The notes under the pieces were generated by a model. The model was given only the letters and a program-made list of their open reading frames with translations, was not told the origin of the DNA and searched no databases. Both the position numbers and the translations under genes were made by a program. Positions 50,236 to 58,822 of a DNA stretch of 64,000 bases are shown here, piece after piece. Origin of the DNA: Natranaeroarchaeum sp042663585 (GTDB taxonomy: Archaea; Halobacteriota; Halobacteria; Halobacteriales; Natronoarchaeaceae); assembly GCF_042663585.1 (NCBI RefSeq), contig NZ_JBHTAN010000006.1:868001-932000 (forward strand). The letters are read 5' to 3'. Position 1 is the first letter of the stretch; each line of letters opens with the position of its first letter.

Positions 50236-50706
50236 ATGGATCTCCGACCTCCGGTCAGGCGTCTCGTCGCTGTTCTACTGCTCGGCGTTGCACCGTGGGT
50301 AGTCGTGCGCTTTCCGGGCCAGTTCGATATGGTGTTCTCGTGGGGCTGGATCAACAGCTACAACTGGAACGTCGTTACCATGTGGAAGTACCTGTTCGAG
50401 TACACGCTCGGCCTGCGCTCCCTCCCACGGCACCTGCAGGCGTGGCCGGTCGCGACAGTGCTGTACCTCTGTGCGCTCACCAGCGCGTCGAGCGGGGCAG
50501 TAATGGCGACCGAGGATCGGCGCGTCACGGCGGGACTACTGGTGCTCGCCGCGCTCTCGATACTCAGATACACGGTCGGCTTCAACAATCCGAGGGCGAC
50601 CGTGGTTCCGCTCTTCATTCCGGCAGTGCTTGTCGTCTGCTGGTGGTTCTACGCGGACGTACTGACGCCGGAGCAGCTAGTCAGTAGAGACAGAGAACAG
50701 CAGTAG
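50236..50706 (+). CDS. Small membrane protein (TIGR04206-like)
   Basis: The 156-residue protein has four hydrophobic segments (about 8-25, 68-90, 98-112 and 120-142) and the conserved-looking segment GLRSLPRHLQAWPVATVLYL. I recall this as a haloarchaeal family labelled TIGR04206, of unknown function. It follows the DRG gene after seven bases, so it is probably co-transcribed with it. Confidence 0.65.
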   Translation: MDLRPPVRRLVAVLLLGVAPWVVVRFPGQFDMVFSWGWINSYNWNVVTMWKYLFEYTLGLRSLPRHLQAWPVATVLYLCALTSASSGAVMATEDRRVTAGLLVLAALSILRYTVGFNNPRATVVPLFIPAVLVVCWWFYADVLTPEQLVSRDREQQ

Positions 50707-50779
50707 CTACTACCTTCGAGTCCGGTACGAAAAGAACCGCGTCCGACCGCAAAAACCGCTCCACGGAGACTACCCGTTC

Positions 50780-51766
50780 TCAGGCGAACTGCTCCTGACC
50801 GTCGGCTTCGAGTAGCTCCTTGTAGCGGTTGCGGATCGTCACTTCCGAGATGTCGGTGACCTCGCTAACCTCCGACTGGGTGACCGATTCGTTGCAGAGC
50901 AGCGGTGCCGCGTAGACGGCGGCGGCCGCGAGGCCGACGGGACTCTTGCCGCTGTGGATGCTCTGCTCTTTGGCGTTCTGTAGCAGTTCGCGAGCGCGGT
51001 GCTCGGCTTCGTCCGAGATGCCGAGTTCGCTGGCGAACCGGCCGACGTACTGCTCGGGGTCGGCAGGCTGGATCTCGAGGTTGAGTTCGCGCACGATGTA
51101 GCGGTAGGTGCGTTTGAACTCCATCTCGTCGATCCGGCTGACGACGGCGACCTCGTCGATGCTGCGTGGCGTGCCGGTCTGGCGTGCTGCGGCGTATAGC
51201 GCGGCCGTGGCGACGCCTTCGATCGAACGCCCTGGCAGGAGGTCCTCGTCGAGTGCGCGACGGTAGATGACGCTGGCCGTCTCGCGGACGTCCTCCGGGA
51301 GGCCGAGTGCGCTGGCCATCCGGTCGATCTCGCCGAGCGCCTGCTTGAGGTTGCGCTCTTTGCTGTCACGGGTGCGGAACCGCTCGTTCCAGGTGCGGAG
51401 CCGCTGCATCTTCTCGCGCTGGTTCGAGCTCAGCTGGTTGCCGTAGGCATCCTTGTTCTGCCAGCCGATGTTCGTCGAGAGGCCGTCGTCGTGCATCATC
51501 TTCGTCGTCGGTGCGCCGACGCGCGACTTCTGGTCCTTCTCGGCCGAATCGAACGCGCGCCACTCCGGGCCGCGGTCGATGCTGTCTTCCTCGATGACGA
51601 GTCCGCACTCTTCACAGACCATCTCGCCGTGCTCTTCGTCACTCAGGACGTCACCGCCACACTCGGGACAGATATCCTCCGTCTCGCTCGCTTTCTCGGT
51701 CGGTCGCTCAGTCTCCTCTGTCGTTACGCTCGTATCTTCGTTGTATTGTACTCGTGTATCAGTCAT
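50780..51766 (-). CDS. tfb: Transcription initiation factor IIB (TFB)
   Basis: Bridges TBP at the TATA box to RNA polymerase. The 328-residue protein has the zinc ribbon ICPECGGDVLSDEEHGEMVC with the second CXXC pair CEEC (residues 33-55), a B-finger linker GPEWRAFDSAEKDQKSRVG, and two cyclin-fold repeats (from about 130 and 225). The C-terminal repeat has the TFB-type BRE-recognition helix (ISEVTIRNRYKELLEA). Haloarchaea usually have several TFBs; which promoters this one serves is unknown. A 105-base promoter-to-start gap implies a leader. Confidence 0.96.
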   Translation of the reverse strand: MTDTRVQYNEDTSVTTEETERPTEKASETEDICPECGGDVLSDEEHGEMVCEECGLVIEEDSIDRGPEWRAFDSAEKDQKSRVGAPTTKMMHDDGLSTNIGWQNKDAYGNQLSSNQREKMQRLRTWNERFRTRDSKERNLKQALGEIDRMASALGLPEDVRETASVIYRRALDEDLLPGRSIEGVATAALYAAARQTGTPRSIDEVAVVSRIDEMEFKRTYRYIVRELNLEIQPADPEQYVGRFASELGISDEAEHRARELLQNAKEQSIHSGKSPVGLAAAAVYAAPLLCNESVTQSEVSEVTDISEVTIRNRYKELLEADGQEQFA

Positions 51767-51870
51767 GGTTGTCTCCGTGGATTGCGGTTGGAGGGCCGGG
51801 GCTGCCGGTCGGGAGTATCCCTAAGAAATACCGGGAATCCGTTCTCCTATCTATACGTACGGGGGAAAGC

Positions 51871-51880
51871 CTTATAAATG
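51871..51880 (-). promoter_or_regulatory. TATA box of tfb
   Basis: The minus-strand reading CATTTATAAG is followed by GG. It stands 105-114 bases before the tfb ATG, so the transcript would have an untranslated leader of about 80 bases. The wider gap (51767-52042, 276 bases) is AT-rich at 51880-51930 and holds no supported gene. Confidence 0.5.
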
Positions 51881-52042
51881 TTACGAACATAACGTTAGTG
51901 CAGTATATATAATTATCCCTCACACTCGCCCGGACTCCAGCGTCCCCGATTCACCGCCACACGATTCGGTCACCTCCCCTGTTCCGTGTTAGACGGTATT
52001 GTCATTTCCTTACAATCTCGTATGTTGCCGTTCCGCTCTCAC

Positions 52043-53350
52043 TCACTGCTCTCCGGATCGGGGGACGTTCGCGTCCGTCTGGTCAGGGCTTGGGTCGTCG
52101 TACTCTGGGTCTGACGGGGCTATCTCGGACGCATCGGCGTCCGCCAGGACCGCCGTCACCGCGTCGACGACACTCTCCGGTCCAGTCGTCCGAACATCCT
52201 GGTCCTCGAGTTCCTCCGACCTCGGTTCCTCGCTGGGTTCGGCCTGGACGATCACAAGCGGTTCGGCATCTTCCAGAACGTTCCGGACGACTGTAGGGTC
52301 GACGCCGTGCTCACCAGTGACGAGGACGGCCGCACTGGCCGTGCGCGCACGCTCCGTCGCGGTCTGTAGCTCTTCGGCGCTCGGGGTCGAGAGGGGCGGC
52401 GTCACGACGGTTTCGCTCCCGAGACTGCGGGCGGCCGAGACGGCCGTATCGCCGGCTGGCACCGGTCCGAGCGATAGATCGAAGCCAGCCCCGTCGAGGG
52501 CCGCGATTACCCGTGAGGCGTCGGTCCCGCTCCCGAGAACGTGCACACGCCGGCCTCTCGGCGGGTCCCGGTCCTCGAGCGCTCGTACCGACGCCGTGCC
52601 GGTCACTGGCTCCGTTCCGACGACCGACCGCACGTCGAACGTCGTGGAGATAGTCGACTCCGTCAGGACGGACTCCGGCGAACCGGTTGCAACGACCTCG
52701 CCCTCAGAGAGCAGGACCAGCGAGTCACAGTAGCGTGCCGCCAGGTCGAGGTCGTGGATGGCGGCGACCGCGGCGGTGCCGTCGTCGACCAGCGAGCGGA
52801 CCAGTTGTAGCGTCTCTATCTGATGGTTCACGTCGAGGCTGGCTGTCGGTTCGTCGAGCAACAGCGCCGGCGTCTCCTGTGCGATAGCCCGCGCGAGGAG
52901 CACTCGCTGGCGCTCGCCGCCGCTGATCGCGTCGATAGAGCGCTCGGCGAACTGTTCTGTTGCAGTCCGTTCCAGCGCCGCCTCGACCGCCGCATGATCC
53001 GCCTCGGTCGTCGCCTCGAACCGGCCCCGGTGGGCAGTCCGCCCCATCCCGACGATCTGGCGGACGTCGAAGGAAAACGAGATCGAGGTGTCCTGTGGGA
53101 CGACCGCGACGCGCTGGCTCGCCGCCTTCGAGGAGAGCGCATGGACGTCGTCGCCGTCGACGCGGACCTCCCCCGAGTCGGGCGTGAGCGCGCCGCTGAT
53201 CGTTCGGAGCAGGGTCGTCTTCCCCGACCCGTTCGGGCCGACGAGACCGACCAGTTGTCCCGATTCCGCCCGTGCAGAGACCTCGGAGAGCACCGGCACG
53301 TCCTCGAACGACACCGACACCTCCTCGACCTCGATGCTGCCACGGGTCAC
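52043..53350 (-). CDS. btuD: Corrinoid ABC transporter ATPase BtuD with C-terminal domain
   Basis: The 435-residue ATPase powers vitamin B12/corrinoid import. It has Walker A VGPNGSGKTTLL, signature SGGERQRVLLARA, Walker B ALLLDEPTASLD and H-loop AAIHDLDLAARYC. Beyond the usual 260 or so residues there is an extra C-terminal domain of about 170 residues with an alpha/beta pattern (VHVLGSGTDASRVIAAL; TASAAVLVTGEHGVDP), seen in haloarchaeal BtuD but of unknown function. The GTG start at 53350 overlaps the btuC stop codon (GTGA), so translation is coupled. Confidence 0.9.
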   Translation of the reverse strand: MTRGSIEVEEVSVSFEDVPVLSEVSARAESGQLVGLVGPNGSGKTTLLRTISGALTPDSGEVRVDGDDVHALSSKAASQRVAVVPQDTSISFSFDVRQIVGMGRTAHRGRFEATTEADHAAVEAALERTATEQFAERSIDAISGGERQRVLLARAIAQETPALLLDEPTASLDVNHQIETLQLVRSLVDDGTAAVAAIHDLDLAARYCDSLVLLSEGEVVATGSPESVLTESTISTTFDVRSVVGTEPVTGTASVRALEDRDPPRGRRVHVLGSGTDASRVIAALDGAGFDLSLGPVPAGDTAVSAARSLGSETVVTPPLSTPSAEELQTATERARTASAAVLVTGEHGVDPTVVRNVLEDAEPLVIVQAEPSEEPRSEELEDQDVRTTGPESVVDAVTAVLADADASEIAPSDPEYDDPSPDQTDANVPRSGEQ

Positions 53351-54519
53351 AGTCCATGCACCTCCCGACGGAGCAACAGGAAGAGGAAGAAAGGTGCACC
53401 GATGGCGGCGGTCACGATGCCGACCGGTAACTCGGCCGCGCCGGATCGCGCGAGAGTGTCGGCGGCGACCAGAAACGCCGCGCCGGCAACCGCGCTCGTC
53501 GGTAGCAAGATCCGGTGATCCGGCCCGACGAGCAGGCGCATGATGTGGGGGACGACCAGTCCGACGAAGCCGATGACCCCCGAGACTGCAACTGCGGCCG
53601 CAGTGATCAGACTCGACACGGCGAGCAGGATCCGTTTGGTGCGCTCGACTTCGATTCCGAGGTGGTGGGCGTCTTCCTCGCCGAGCAAGAGGACGTTCAG
53701 ATCGCGCGTGTAGACTGCCAACAGGGCGAACCCGACGAGGGCGACCGGGAGCGCGAAGACGACGTGATCCCACGTGCTGTAGTGGAGATGGCCCATCAAC
53801 CAGTAGACGGCCTCCTCAAGACTGTCACCGGCCTGGAGGAGCAGGTACGAGATAACCGCCCCCAGAAACGTCTGGACGGCGACCCCGGCTAGCAGGAGCG
53901 TGGCGACCGGCGTCCGGCCGCCCTCGGTCGCCATGGCGTAGACGCCGAAGGCAGTGACCAGCGCGCCGACGAACGCGGCAAGCCTGAGATCCACTACTGC
54001 GAGGCCGGGAATCGTGATAGTCGCGACGGCCCCGACTGCCGCGCCCGACGAGACGCCGATGATCGACGGATCGGCGAGCGGATTCCGGAAAAAGCCCTGC
54101 ATCACGGTGCCCGCACTCGCGAGCGCGAACCCGACGATTGCCCCCAGCAGGATCCGCGGCAATCGGATGTTGACCACGATCGTTCGGGTCGTATCGGCGA
54201 CGTCGAGTCCGAACAGCGGCCGATACTCCACCGTGGGGGCCGGGTACGGCACCGACCCGAACGGCCCGATCGTCACGCTCCCGGCGTCGACCGTCGCACC
54301 CACCGGCACGACGAGTTCGTCGAGAACTGCACGCACGACATCGAGTGCGGCGATTTCGACCGGCCCGATGGTCGCGCTGACGACGACAGTACCGAACAGA
54401 AGGGCCACCAGCCCTGCCGTCCACGCGAGGGTCCGCGTCAGTCGAGGGGCGTTCGCAACCGTCTGCTCCGCTGGCGAGGAGTCGCCGGACTCACCAGCCG
54501 AGTCGGTTGCTGTGCCCAC
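53347..54519 (-). CDS. btuC: Corrinoid ABC transporter permease BtuC
   Basis: The 390-residue inner-membrane permease of the FecCD/BtuC family has about ten hydrophobic helices and the signatures RLPRILLGAIVGFALASAG, QGFFRNPLADPSIIGVSSGAA and GVIGFVGLVVPHIMRLLVG. The start is set at GTG 54519, because the AT-rich promoter at 54548-54559 would otherwise fall inside the gene; the exact start is uncertain. It is divergent from btuF and coupled to btuD by a four-base overlap. Confidence 0.9.
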   Translation of the reverse strand: MGTATDSAGESGDSSPAEQTVANAPRLTRTLAWTAGLVALLFGTVVVSATIGPVEIAALDVVRAVLDELVVPVGATVDAGSVTIGPFGSVPYPAPTVEYRPLFGLDVADTTRTIVVNIRLPRILLGAIVGFALASAGTVMQGFFRNPLADPSIIGVSSGAAVGAVATITIPGLAVVDLRLAAFVGALVTAFGVYAMATEGGRTPVATLLLAGVAVQTFLGAVISYLLLQAGDSLEEAVYWLMGHLHYSTWDHVVFALPVALVGFALLAVYTRDLNVLLLGEEDAHHLGIEVERTKRILLAVSSLITAAAVAVSGVIGFVGLVVPHIMRLLVGPDHRILLPTSAVAGAAFLVAADTLARSGAAELPVGIVTAAIGAPFFLFLLLRREVHGL

Positions 54520-54547
54520 GTTGTATGCAACTGCGCTTTCATTAGAC

Positions 54548-54559
54548 AAATATTTATTG
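54548..54559. promoter_or_regulatory. Divergent promoter of btuF and btuCD
   Basis: AAATATTTATTG reads as a TATA box in both directions. It lies about 23-34 bases before the btuF ATG at 54582 and 29-40 bases before the btuC GTG at 54519. The adjoining AT-rich bases would allow joint control of uptake genes, for instance by a corrinoid-responsive factor; no such factor is visible here. Confidence 0.5.
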
Positions 54560-54581
54560 ATTACTCTGCATCGTTCATTTG

Positions 54582-55706
54582 ATGACACGAACTGGACTGC
54601 GGTTGTTCGTTGCACTGCTGGTCGTTATGGCCGGTGTTGCCGGCGGTATCGCCCCCGGCGTGGCAACGGCGGAATCGACGGCACAGGACGCCCAATGCGA
54701 GTTCCCCGCCACCTTCGAGGACGCCGGTGGAGCGGAGGTAACGCTCGCTGAAGAACCGGAAGAAGTCGTGACGCTGAATCCGTCGGCCGCCCAGACGATG
54801 TGGGAGATCGGCGCTGAGAACAAAGTGACTGGCGTCTCGCAGTACGCCAGCTACCTCGACGGTGCCGAGAACCGCACCGCTATCTCGGCCGAAGACGGGT
54901 TCACGTCCGTCGAGACCGTGATCGATCTCGATCCCGACCTCGTGCTCGCACCGAACACGATTCCGCCGGAAACGGTCGAACAGCTCCGGTCCGAAGGGGA
55001 TCTGACGGTGTATCAGTTCGAGTCGGCCTCGTCGATCGACGACGTCCGAGACAAGACCCGCCTGATCGGCCAGCTAGTCGGCGAGTGCGAGGGTGCCGAG
55101 GAGACGGTCTCGTGGATGGACGAGGAGCTTTCGGCGGTCGAGGACCGGATCGAGGGCGAGCAGCCGGCAGTCTACTTCGAGTTCTTCGAGACGACGCCCG
55201 GCCAGAACACGTTCCAGAACGACGTTCTCACGACTGCGGGCGGACAGAACGTCGCCGCTGAAGCCGGGATCGACGGCTGGGGACAGATGTCACAGGAACA
55301 ACTCGTCGAGCAGAACCCCGAGTGGCTCGTCGTGACCGAGGGCTATCCACTGCCGGAGGGGGAGGGCATCGAGTCCAGCACCGCAATGGAGGAGGACAAC
55401 ATCGTCAATGTGACCGAAGAACACATCCAGCAGCCAGCACCGCGCGTCGTCTACGCCGTGAGCGCGATCAACGAGGCGCTCTACCCAGAGACTGAAAACG
55501 GCGAGTCGGCTGACGACGAAAGTACCGATGAGGAGAGCACTGATGACGAAACCGCAGACGAGACGAACGCCGACGAGGAGTCGACCGACGACGAAACGAA
55601 TGACGGCGGCGCGAACGACGACGAAGCCACGGATCCGGTCCCTGGCTTCGGGATCGCTGCCGCCCTCGCCGCCCTGCTGACCGTTGTTGCGCTCCGACGC
55701 CGATAA
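54582..55706 (+). CDS. btuF: Corrinoid-binding protein BtuF with PGF-CTERM anchor
   Basis: The 374-residue precursor has a signal peptide (hydrophobic stretch from about 5 to 28). A periplasmic-binding-type domain follows with the TroA/BtuF features EEVVTLNPSAAQTMWEIGAENKVTG and VIDLDPDLVLAPNTIPPETVEQL. A Thr/Asp/Glu-rich linker spans about residues 305-350, and the C-terminal sorting signal is PVPGFGIAAALAALLTVVALRRR (PGF motif, hydrophobic segment, then arginines). The latter is processed by archaeosortase A. The start is the ATG at 54582; the preceding codon is TTG. Binds cobamides for BtuCD. Confidence 0.92.
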   Translation: MTRTGLRLFVALLVVMAGVAGGIAPGVATAESTAQDAQCEFPATFEDAGGAEVTLAEEPEEVVTLNPSAAQTMWEIGAENKVTGVSQYASYLDGAENRTAISAEDGFTSVETVIDLDPDLVLAPNTIPPETVEQLRSEGDLTVYQFESASSIDDVRDKTRLIGQLVGECEGAEETVSWMDEELSAVEDRIEGEQPAVYFEFFETTPGQNTFQNDVLTTAGGQNVAAEAGIDGWGQMSQEQLVEQNPEWLVVTEGYPLPEGEGIESSTAMEEDNIVNVTEEHIQQPAPRVVYAVSAINEALYPETENGESADDESTDEESTDDETADETNADEESTDDETNDGGANDDEATDPVPGFGIAAALAALLTVVALRRR

Positions 55707-55725
55707 CGCCGTTCGAGAAAACGAC

Positions 55726-55734
55726 CTTTTTAGG
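55726..55734 (+). promoter_or_regulatory. TATA-like promoter of srp19
   Basis: CTTTTTAGG lies 23-31 bases before the ATG at 55757. It also follows the btuF stop codon, so srp19 likely has its own promoter. Confidence 0.4.
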
Positions 55735-55756
55735 TGCCGACCGCACACTGTCGAGT

Positions 55757-56035
55757 ATGGTCGAGAACGTCATCTGGCCCGCCTATCTCGATGCCGAGCT
55801 ATCGCGCTCGCAGGGACGGCGCGTCCCGCAGGAGCTAGCGGTCGAAGAACCCACCGTCGACGAGATTGCACAGGCCGTCCAGCAGGTCGGCTACGATGCC
55901 AAGATAGAACGCGACGTGGCGTATCCCCGGAACCACTACACGCCACGGGGCCGCGTACTGGTAAAGGACAGCGAGGACTCGAAAAACGACGTCGTCCAGG
56001 CCGTCGCGGCGTACGTCTCGACGATGCGGGACTGA
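55757..56035 (+). CDS. srp19: Signal recognition particle protein SRP19
   Basis: Binds the S domain of 7S RNA so that SRP54 can assemble, for co-translational targeting to the membrane. The 92-residue protein has the family's start VIWPAYLDAELSRSQGRRVP, the segment DEIAQAVQQVG and NHYTPRGRVLVKD. It matches archaeal SRP19 in length. Its stop codon overlaps the gar1 start (TGATG), so the two are translationally coupled. The 7S RNA gene is not in the window. Confidence 0.94.
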   Translation: MVENVIWPAYLDAELSRSQGRRVPQELAVEEPTVDEIAQAVQQVGYDAKIERDVAYPRNHYTPRGRVLVKDSEDSKNDVVQAVAAYVSTMRD

Positions 56036-56265
56036 TGCAGCGGCTTGGCACTGTCGACCGGACGGCACAGGGCCTTGCGATCGCCCGTGTGTCCGGCGAT
56101 TACGACCCTGCAATCGGCAACATGGTCATCGACGAGTCTCTCGAAACGATCGGACGGGTCGTCGACGTGTTCGGGCCCGTCGAAACGCCCTACGTGGCTG
56201 TCACCACCGACGACGACGTGAACCTCGCGACACTGCTCGGCGAGAAGCTATACGTCAAGTCCTAG
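56035..56265 (+). CDS. gar1: H/ACA ribonucleoprotein component Gar1
   Basis: Part of the archaeal H/ACA RNP (Cbf5, Nop10, L7Ae, Gar1) that makes pseudouridine in rRNA. The 76-residue protein is the minimal archaeal Gar1 beta barrel: MQRLGTVDRTAQGLAIARV, IDESLETIGRVVDVFGPVE and VAVTTDDD. The ATG at 56035 overlaps the srp19 stop. Its stop overlaps the end of the convergent sirR gene by four bases. Confidence 0.92.
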   Translation: MQRLGTVDRTAQGLAIARVSGDYDPAIGNMVIDESLETIGRVVDVFGPVETPYVAVTTDDDVNLATLLGEKLYVKS

Positions 56266-56696
56266 TCGGCCTTTCCTTCCATCTCGACGACCAGACAGTC
56301 ACACTGGTCGGCTTCGGGGTCGAAACAGTCCGGACACTCCGGGCGGCGGTCGATGATCGTATCGAGTCGTTCCGCAACCGTGTCGTCGATGACGCTCTCC
56401 AGCGCTCGCGCTTCCTCACGGTAGTTTTTCACTTCGAGTACGTTCGCGAGGAACCGCTCGATGATACAGTACGTCTGGATCGCATCGCGGGCGCGGCCGA
56501 TCCCTTCGTCCGTCAGGCGCGCGCCCTTGTACTTCTCGTGGTCGGCTAGCCCCCGGTCCTCTAGCTTCCCGACCATCTCGTTGACGCTTGCCGGGCTAAC
56601 GTCGAGCATCTCCGCTAGCTGGCCGGTAGATGCCGGGCCCTCGTCGATCATCTGTGCGAGATAGATCGCTTTTAGGTACTGGTCAGCGGTGTTCAT
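56262..56696 (-). CDS. sirR: DtxR-family metal-dependent regulator (SirR-like)
   Basis: The 144-residue repressor has an N-terminal winged helix (QYLKAIYLAQMIDEGPASTGQLAEMLD) with recognition helix SVNEMVGKLEDRGLADH. A DtxR dimerisation/metal-binding domain follows (RARDAIQTYCIIERFLANVLEV). It ends with a cysteine-rich tail (CPDCFDPEADQCDC), typical of haloarchaeal SirR. It likely senses iron or manganese. The ferritin-like gene lies upstream on the same strand and may be co-regulated. Confidence 0.88.
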   Translation of the reverse strand: MNTADQYLKAIYLAQMIDEGPASTGQLAEMLDVSPASVNEMVGKLEDRGLADHEKYKGARLTDEGIGRARDAIQTYCIIERFLANVLEVKNYREEARALESVIDDTVAERLDTIIDRRPECPDCFDPEADQCDCLVVEMEGKAD

Positions 56697-56751
56697 GCGA
56701 AATCACCCTGCAGATCGCCCCGAGCTAGAAACGACGCAGTCGTTTCGGTGT

Positions 56752-57228
56752 TCATTCGTGGTCCTCCATAATTCGCGTCACTTCTTCTACACCCTCCTCT
56801 TCCTCCGAACGGATCTCCCGGAGGGTCGCCAGCACGCGCTCGCGCTCGATGCTGTACTCCGTCTGACTACACTCGATAGCCTCGATCAGGTCGTCGTAGA
56901 ACTTGTAGGCGGTTTCCTCGTTACAGAGCTGGTCGTACAGGACGTCATCGAACTTATCGTCGGCCTCGTAGGTCGCCTCGACGAGCGTTTCGATCTGTTC
57001 GAAGGGGACGGTCTCGGCGTCTAGATCCGCGATCAATCCCTCCAGACGGTCCCGGTGCCGGGCGGATTCTTCCGCGGCCGATTCCATGTACTGCTCGATC
57101 TTCGTCTCCCCAGCGACCGTTTCGACGTGTTTCGAGGCTCTGGCTTCGACGACTTCTTCGAGAACGATCCCGATCTGGAGCATCCGTGCAAGTTGGTGGT
57201 CCGTTCCCAGCGATTCGCCGACGCTCAC
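56752..57228 (-). CDS. Ferritin-like domain protein
   Basis: The 158-residue helical protein has the di-metal ligand pattern of ferritin-like proteins: a Glu followed by EXXH-type segments (EEVVEARASKH; EESARHRDRLEGL) and a second pair (NEETAYKFYDDLIEAIE). It is a four-helix bundle with carboxylate/His sites. It could store or oxidise iron, in keeping with the downstream DtxR-type regulator, but the exact role is unknown. The gap to sirR is 55 bases on the same strand. Confidence 0.75.
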   Translation of the reverse strand: MSVGESLGTDHQLARMLQIGIVLEEVVEARASKHVETVAGETKIEQYMESAAEESARHRDRLEGLIADLDAETVPFEQIETLVEATYEADDKFDDVLYDQLCNEETAYKFYDDLIEAIECSQTEYSIERERVLATLREIRSEEEEGVEEVTRIMEDHE

Positions 57229-57361
57229 CGTACTGCCACCTCTCGGGGGTCGATGCGGACTGTCATAATCAGTCGTCCGGGAGCGGGACCCTTAAGCGGT
57301 TCCCTCCGGGCCGGTTCGGGCACGCTTGCGAGCGCGTGAGCAGTCCGGCCACAACTAGATC

Positions 57362-57370
57362 TTTATAATT
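57362..57370 (+). promoter_or_regulatory. TATA box of the amino-acid permease gene
   Basis: TTTATAATT lies 21-29 bases before the ATG at 57391, consistent with leaderless transcription of the permease-Usp operon. Confidence 0.5.
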
Positions 57371-57390
57371 CTAACCGAACCTTCCTATGC

Positions 57391-58821
57391 ATGGACAACA
57401 CCGTCGACAGGGTTGACGGACGCTCCGTCGACCCCCCGGACGGAGAAGCACCGCCTGTCGATGCCGTCGAGACGACCGACGAGGTAACCGTCGAAGACGA
57501 CACCGAACTCGAACGGACCATCGGCCTCGTCGGCGGCCTCGCGATCGGTATCGGGACGATGATCGGCGCGGGGATATTCGTCTTCCCCGGTATTGCGGCG
57601 GGAGAGGCCGGGCCCGCCGCCGCGCTGTCGTTCGCCATCGGCGGCTTCGTTGCACTGCTAGTCGCGTTACCGGCCTCCGAACTCGCGACGGCGATGCCCA
57701 GAAGCGGCGGCGGCTACTACTTCATCTCCCGCGGCCTCGGATCGGTCTACGGGGCGGTCGTCGGCATCAGCCTCTGGCTTGGACTGGTGTTCGCGTCGGC
57801 GTTCTACCTCGTCGGCTTCGGCGAGTACGCCGGGGCGGCAATGGCGGAGATCGGGATCACGCTACCGGGTGGGTCAAGCGTCGTGCTCGGCGTCGTATTC
57901 GGGGCGATCCTGACGGTCTTCAGCGCCACGGGGACCGAAAACGCGGCCAAACTACAGAACCTCATCGTCGGCTTTCTCCTGCTGATCCTGTCGATCTTTC
58001 TGACCTACGGATCGCTCAATGCAGTCGGCGTCTTCGGTGGTGGAACGGTGCCCGAGACGTTCGCGGCCGAGGGCCAGTTCGCCATCCTGACGACCGCGGC
58101 GCTCGTCTTTACATCGTATCTCGGCTTTGCACAGATCGCCACCGTCGCCGGTGAGATCAAATCCCCGGACAGGAACCTCCCGCTTGCGATGGTTGGCTCC
58201 GTGATCGTCGTGACGGTCTTTTACGTCGCCACAATCTTCGTCGCGACGAGTGCGCTTGGGAGCGACGCGCTGGAGGGGTTCAGCGAGACTGCGATGGTGG
58301 AAGTCGGTCGCGAGTTCTTCGGTACGGGCGGCGCAGTCGCTATCCTGGTCGCGGGGTTGCTCGCGACTTTTTCGAGCGCTAACGCGTCGATTCTCAGTTC
58401 CTCACGGGCGATTTACGCGCTGAGCAAGGACGCCCTGCTTCCTGCGAAGGCCAGCGAGATCAACCTCCGATACGGGACGCCGCACATCGCACTCGCGCTT
58501 GCTGGGGGCCCAATCGTGGTACTGACCGCAACCGGGCAGGTAGAACTGCTCGCCGAGGTCGCTTCCTTCCTCCATCTCGTCATGTACGGGCTGATCTGTA
58601 TCGCCCTCATTGTCCTCAGACGAAACCCGCCGGACTGGTACGATCCGGACTACCGGATGCCGGGCTACCCCGTCCTCCCGGTGGTCGGGGCAGGAGCGAG
58701 TTTCGGACTGATCGTCTTCATGCAACAGTGGTCGATCATCGTCGGGACAATCATCATGTTGCTCGCAGTGGTATGGCATCGGTACTACGCTCGGGAAGTG
58801 CGACTCAAAGGGATCCTCTGA
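57391..58821 (+). CDS. APC family amino-acid permease
   Basis: The 476-residue membrane protein has 12 hydrophobic segments after a polar acidic N-terminus of about 45 residues. The APC signature near residue 50-75 is GIGTMIGAGIFVFPGIAAGEAGPA, with helix 3 PRSGGGYYFISRGLGSVYG and the later FTSYLGFAQIATVAGEIKSP. It imports amino acids or related amines. The substrate is unknown. A Usp gene follows after one base, a pairing seen often in haloarchaea. Confidence 0.9.
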   Translation: MDNTVDRVDGRSVDPPDGEAPPVDAVETTDEVTVEDDTELERTIGLVGGLAIGIGTMIGAGIFVFPGIAAGEAGPAAALSFAIGGFVALLVALPASELATAMPRSGGGYYFISRGLGSVYGAVVGISLWLGLVFASAFYLVGFGEYAGAAMAEIGITLPGGSSVVLGVVFGAILTVFSATGTENAAKLQNLIVGFLLLILSIFLTYGSLNAVGVFGGGTVPETFAAEGQFAILTTAALVFTSYLGFAQIATVAGEIKSPDRNLPLAMVGSVIVVTVFYVATIFVATSALGSDALEGFSETAMVEVGREFFGTGGAVAILVAGLLATFSSANASILSSSRAIYALSKDALLPAKASEINLRYGTPHIALALAGGPIVVLTATGQVELLAEVASFLHLVMYGLICIALIVLRRNPPDWYDPDYRMPGYPVLPVVGAGASFGLIVFMQQWSIIVGTIIMLLAVVWHRYYAREVRLKGIL

Positions 58822-58822
58822 C

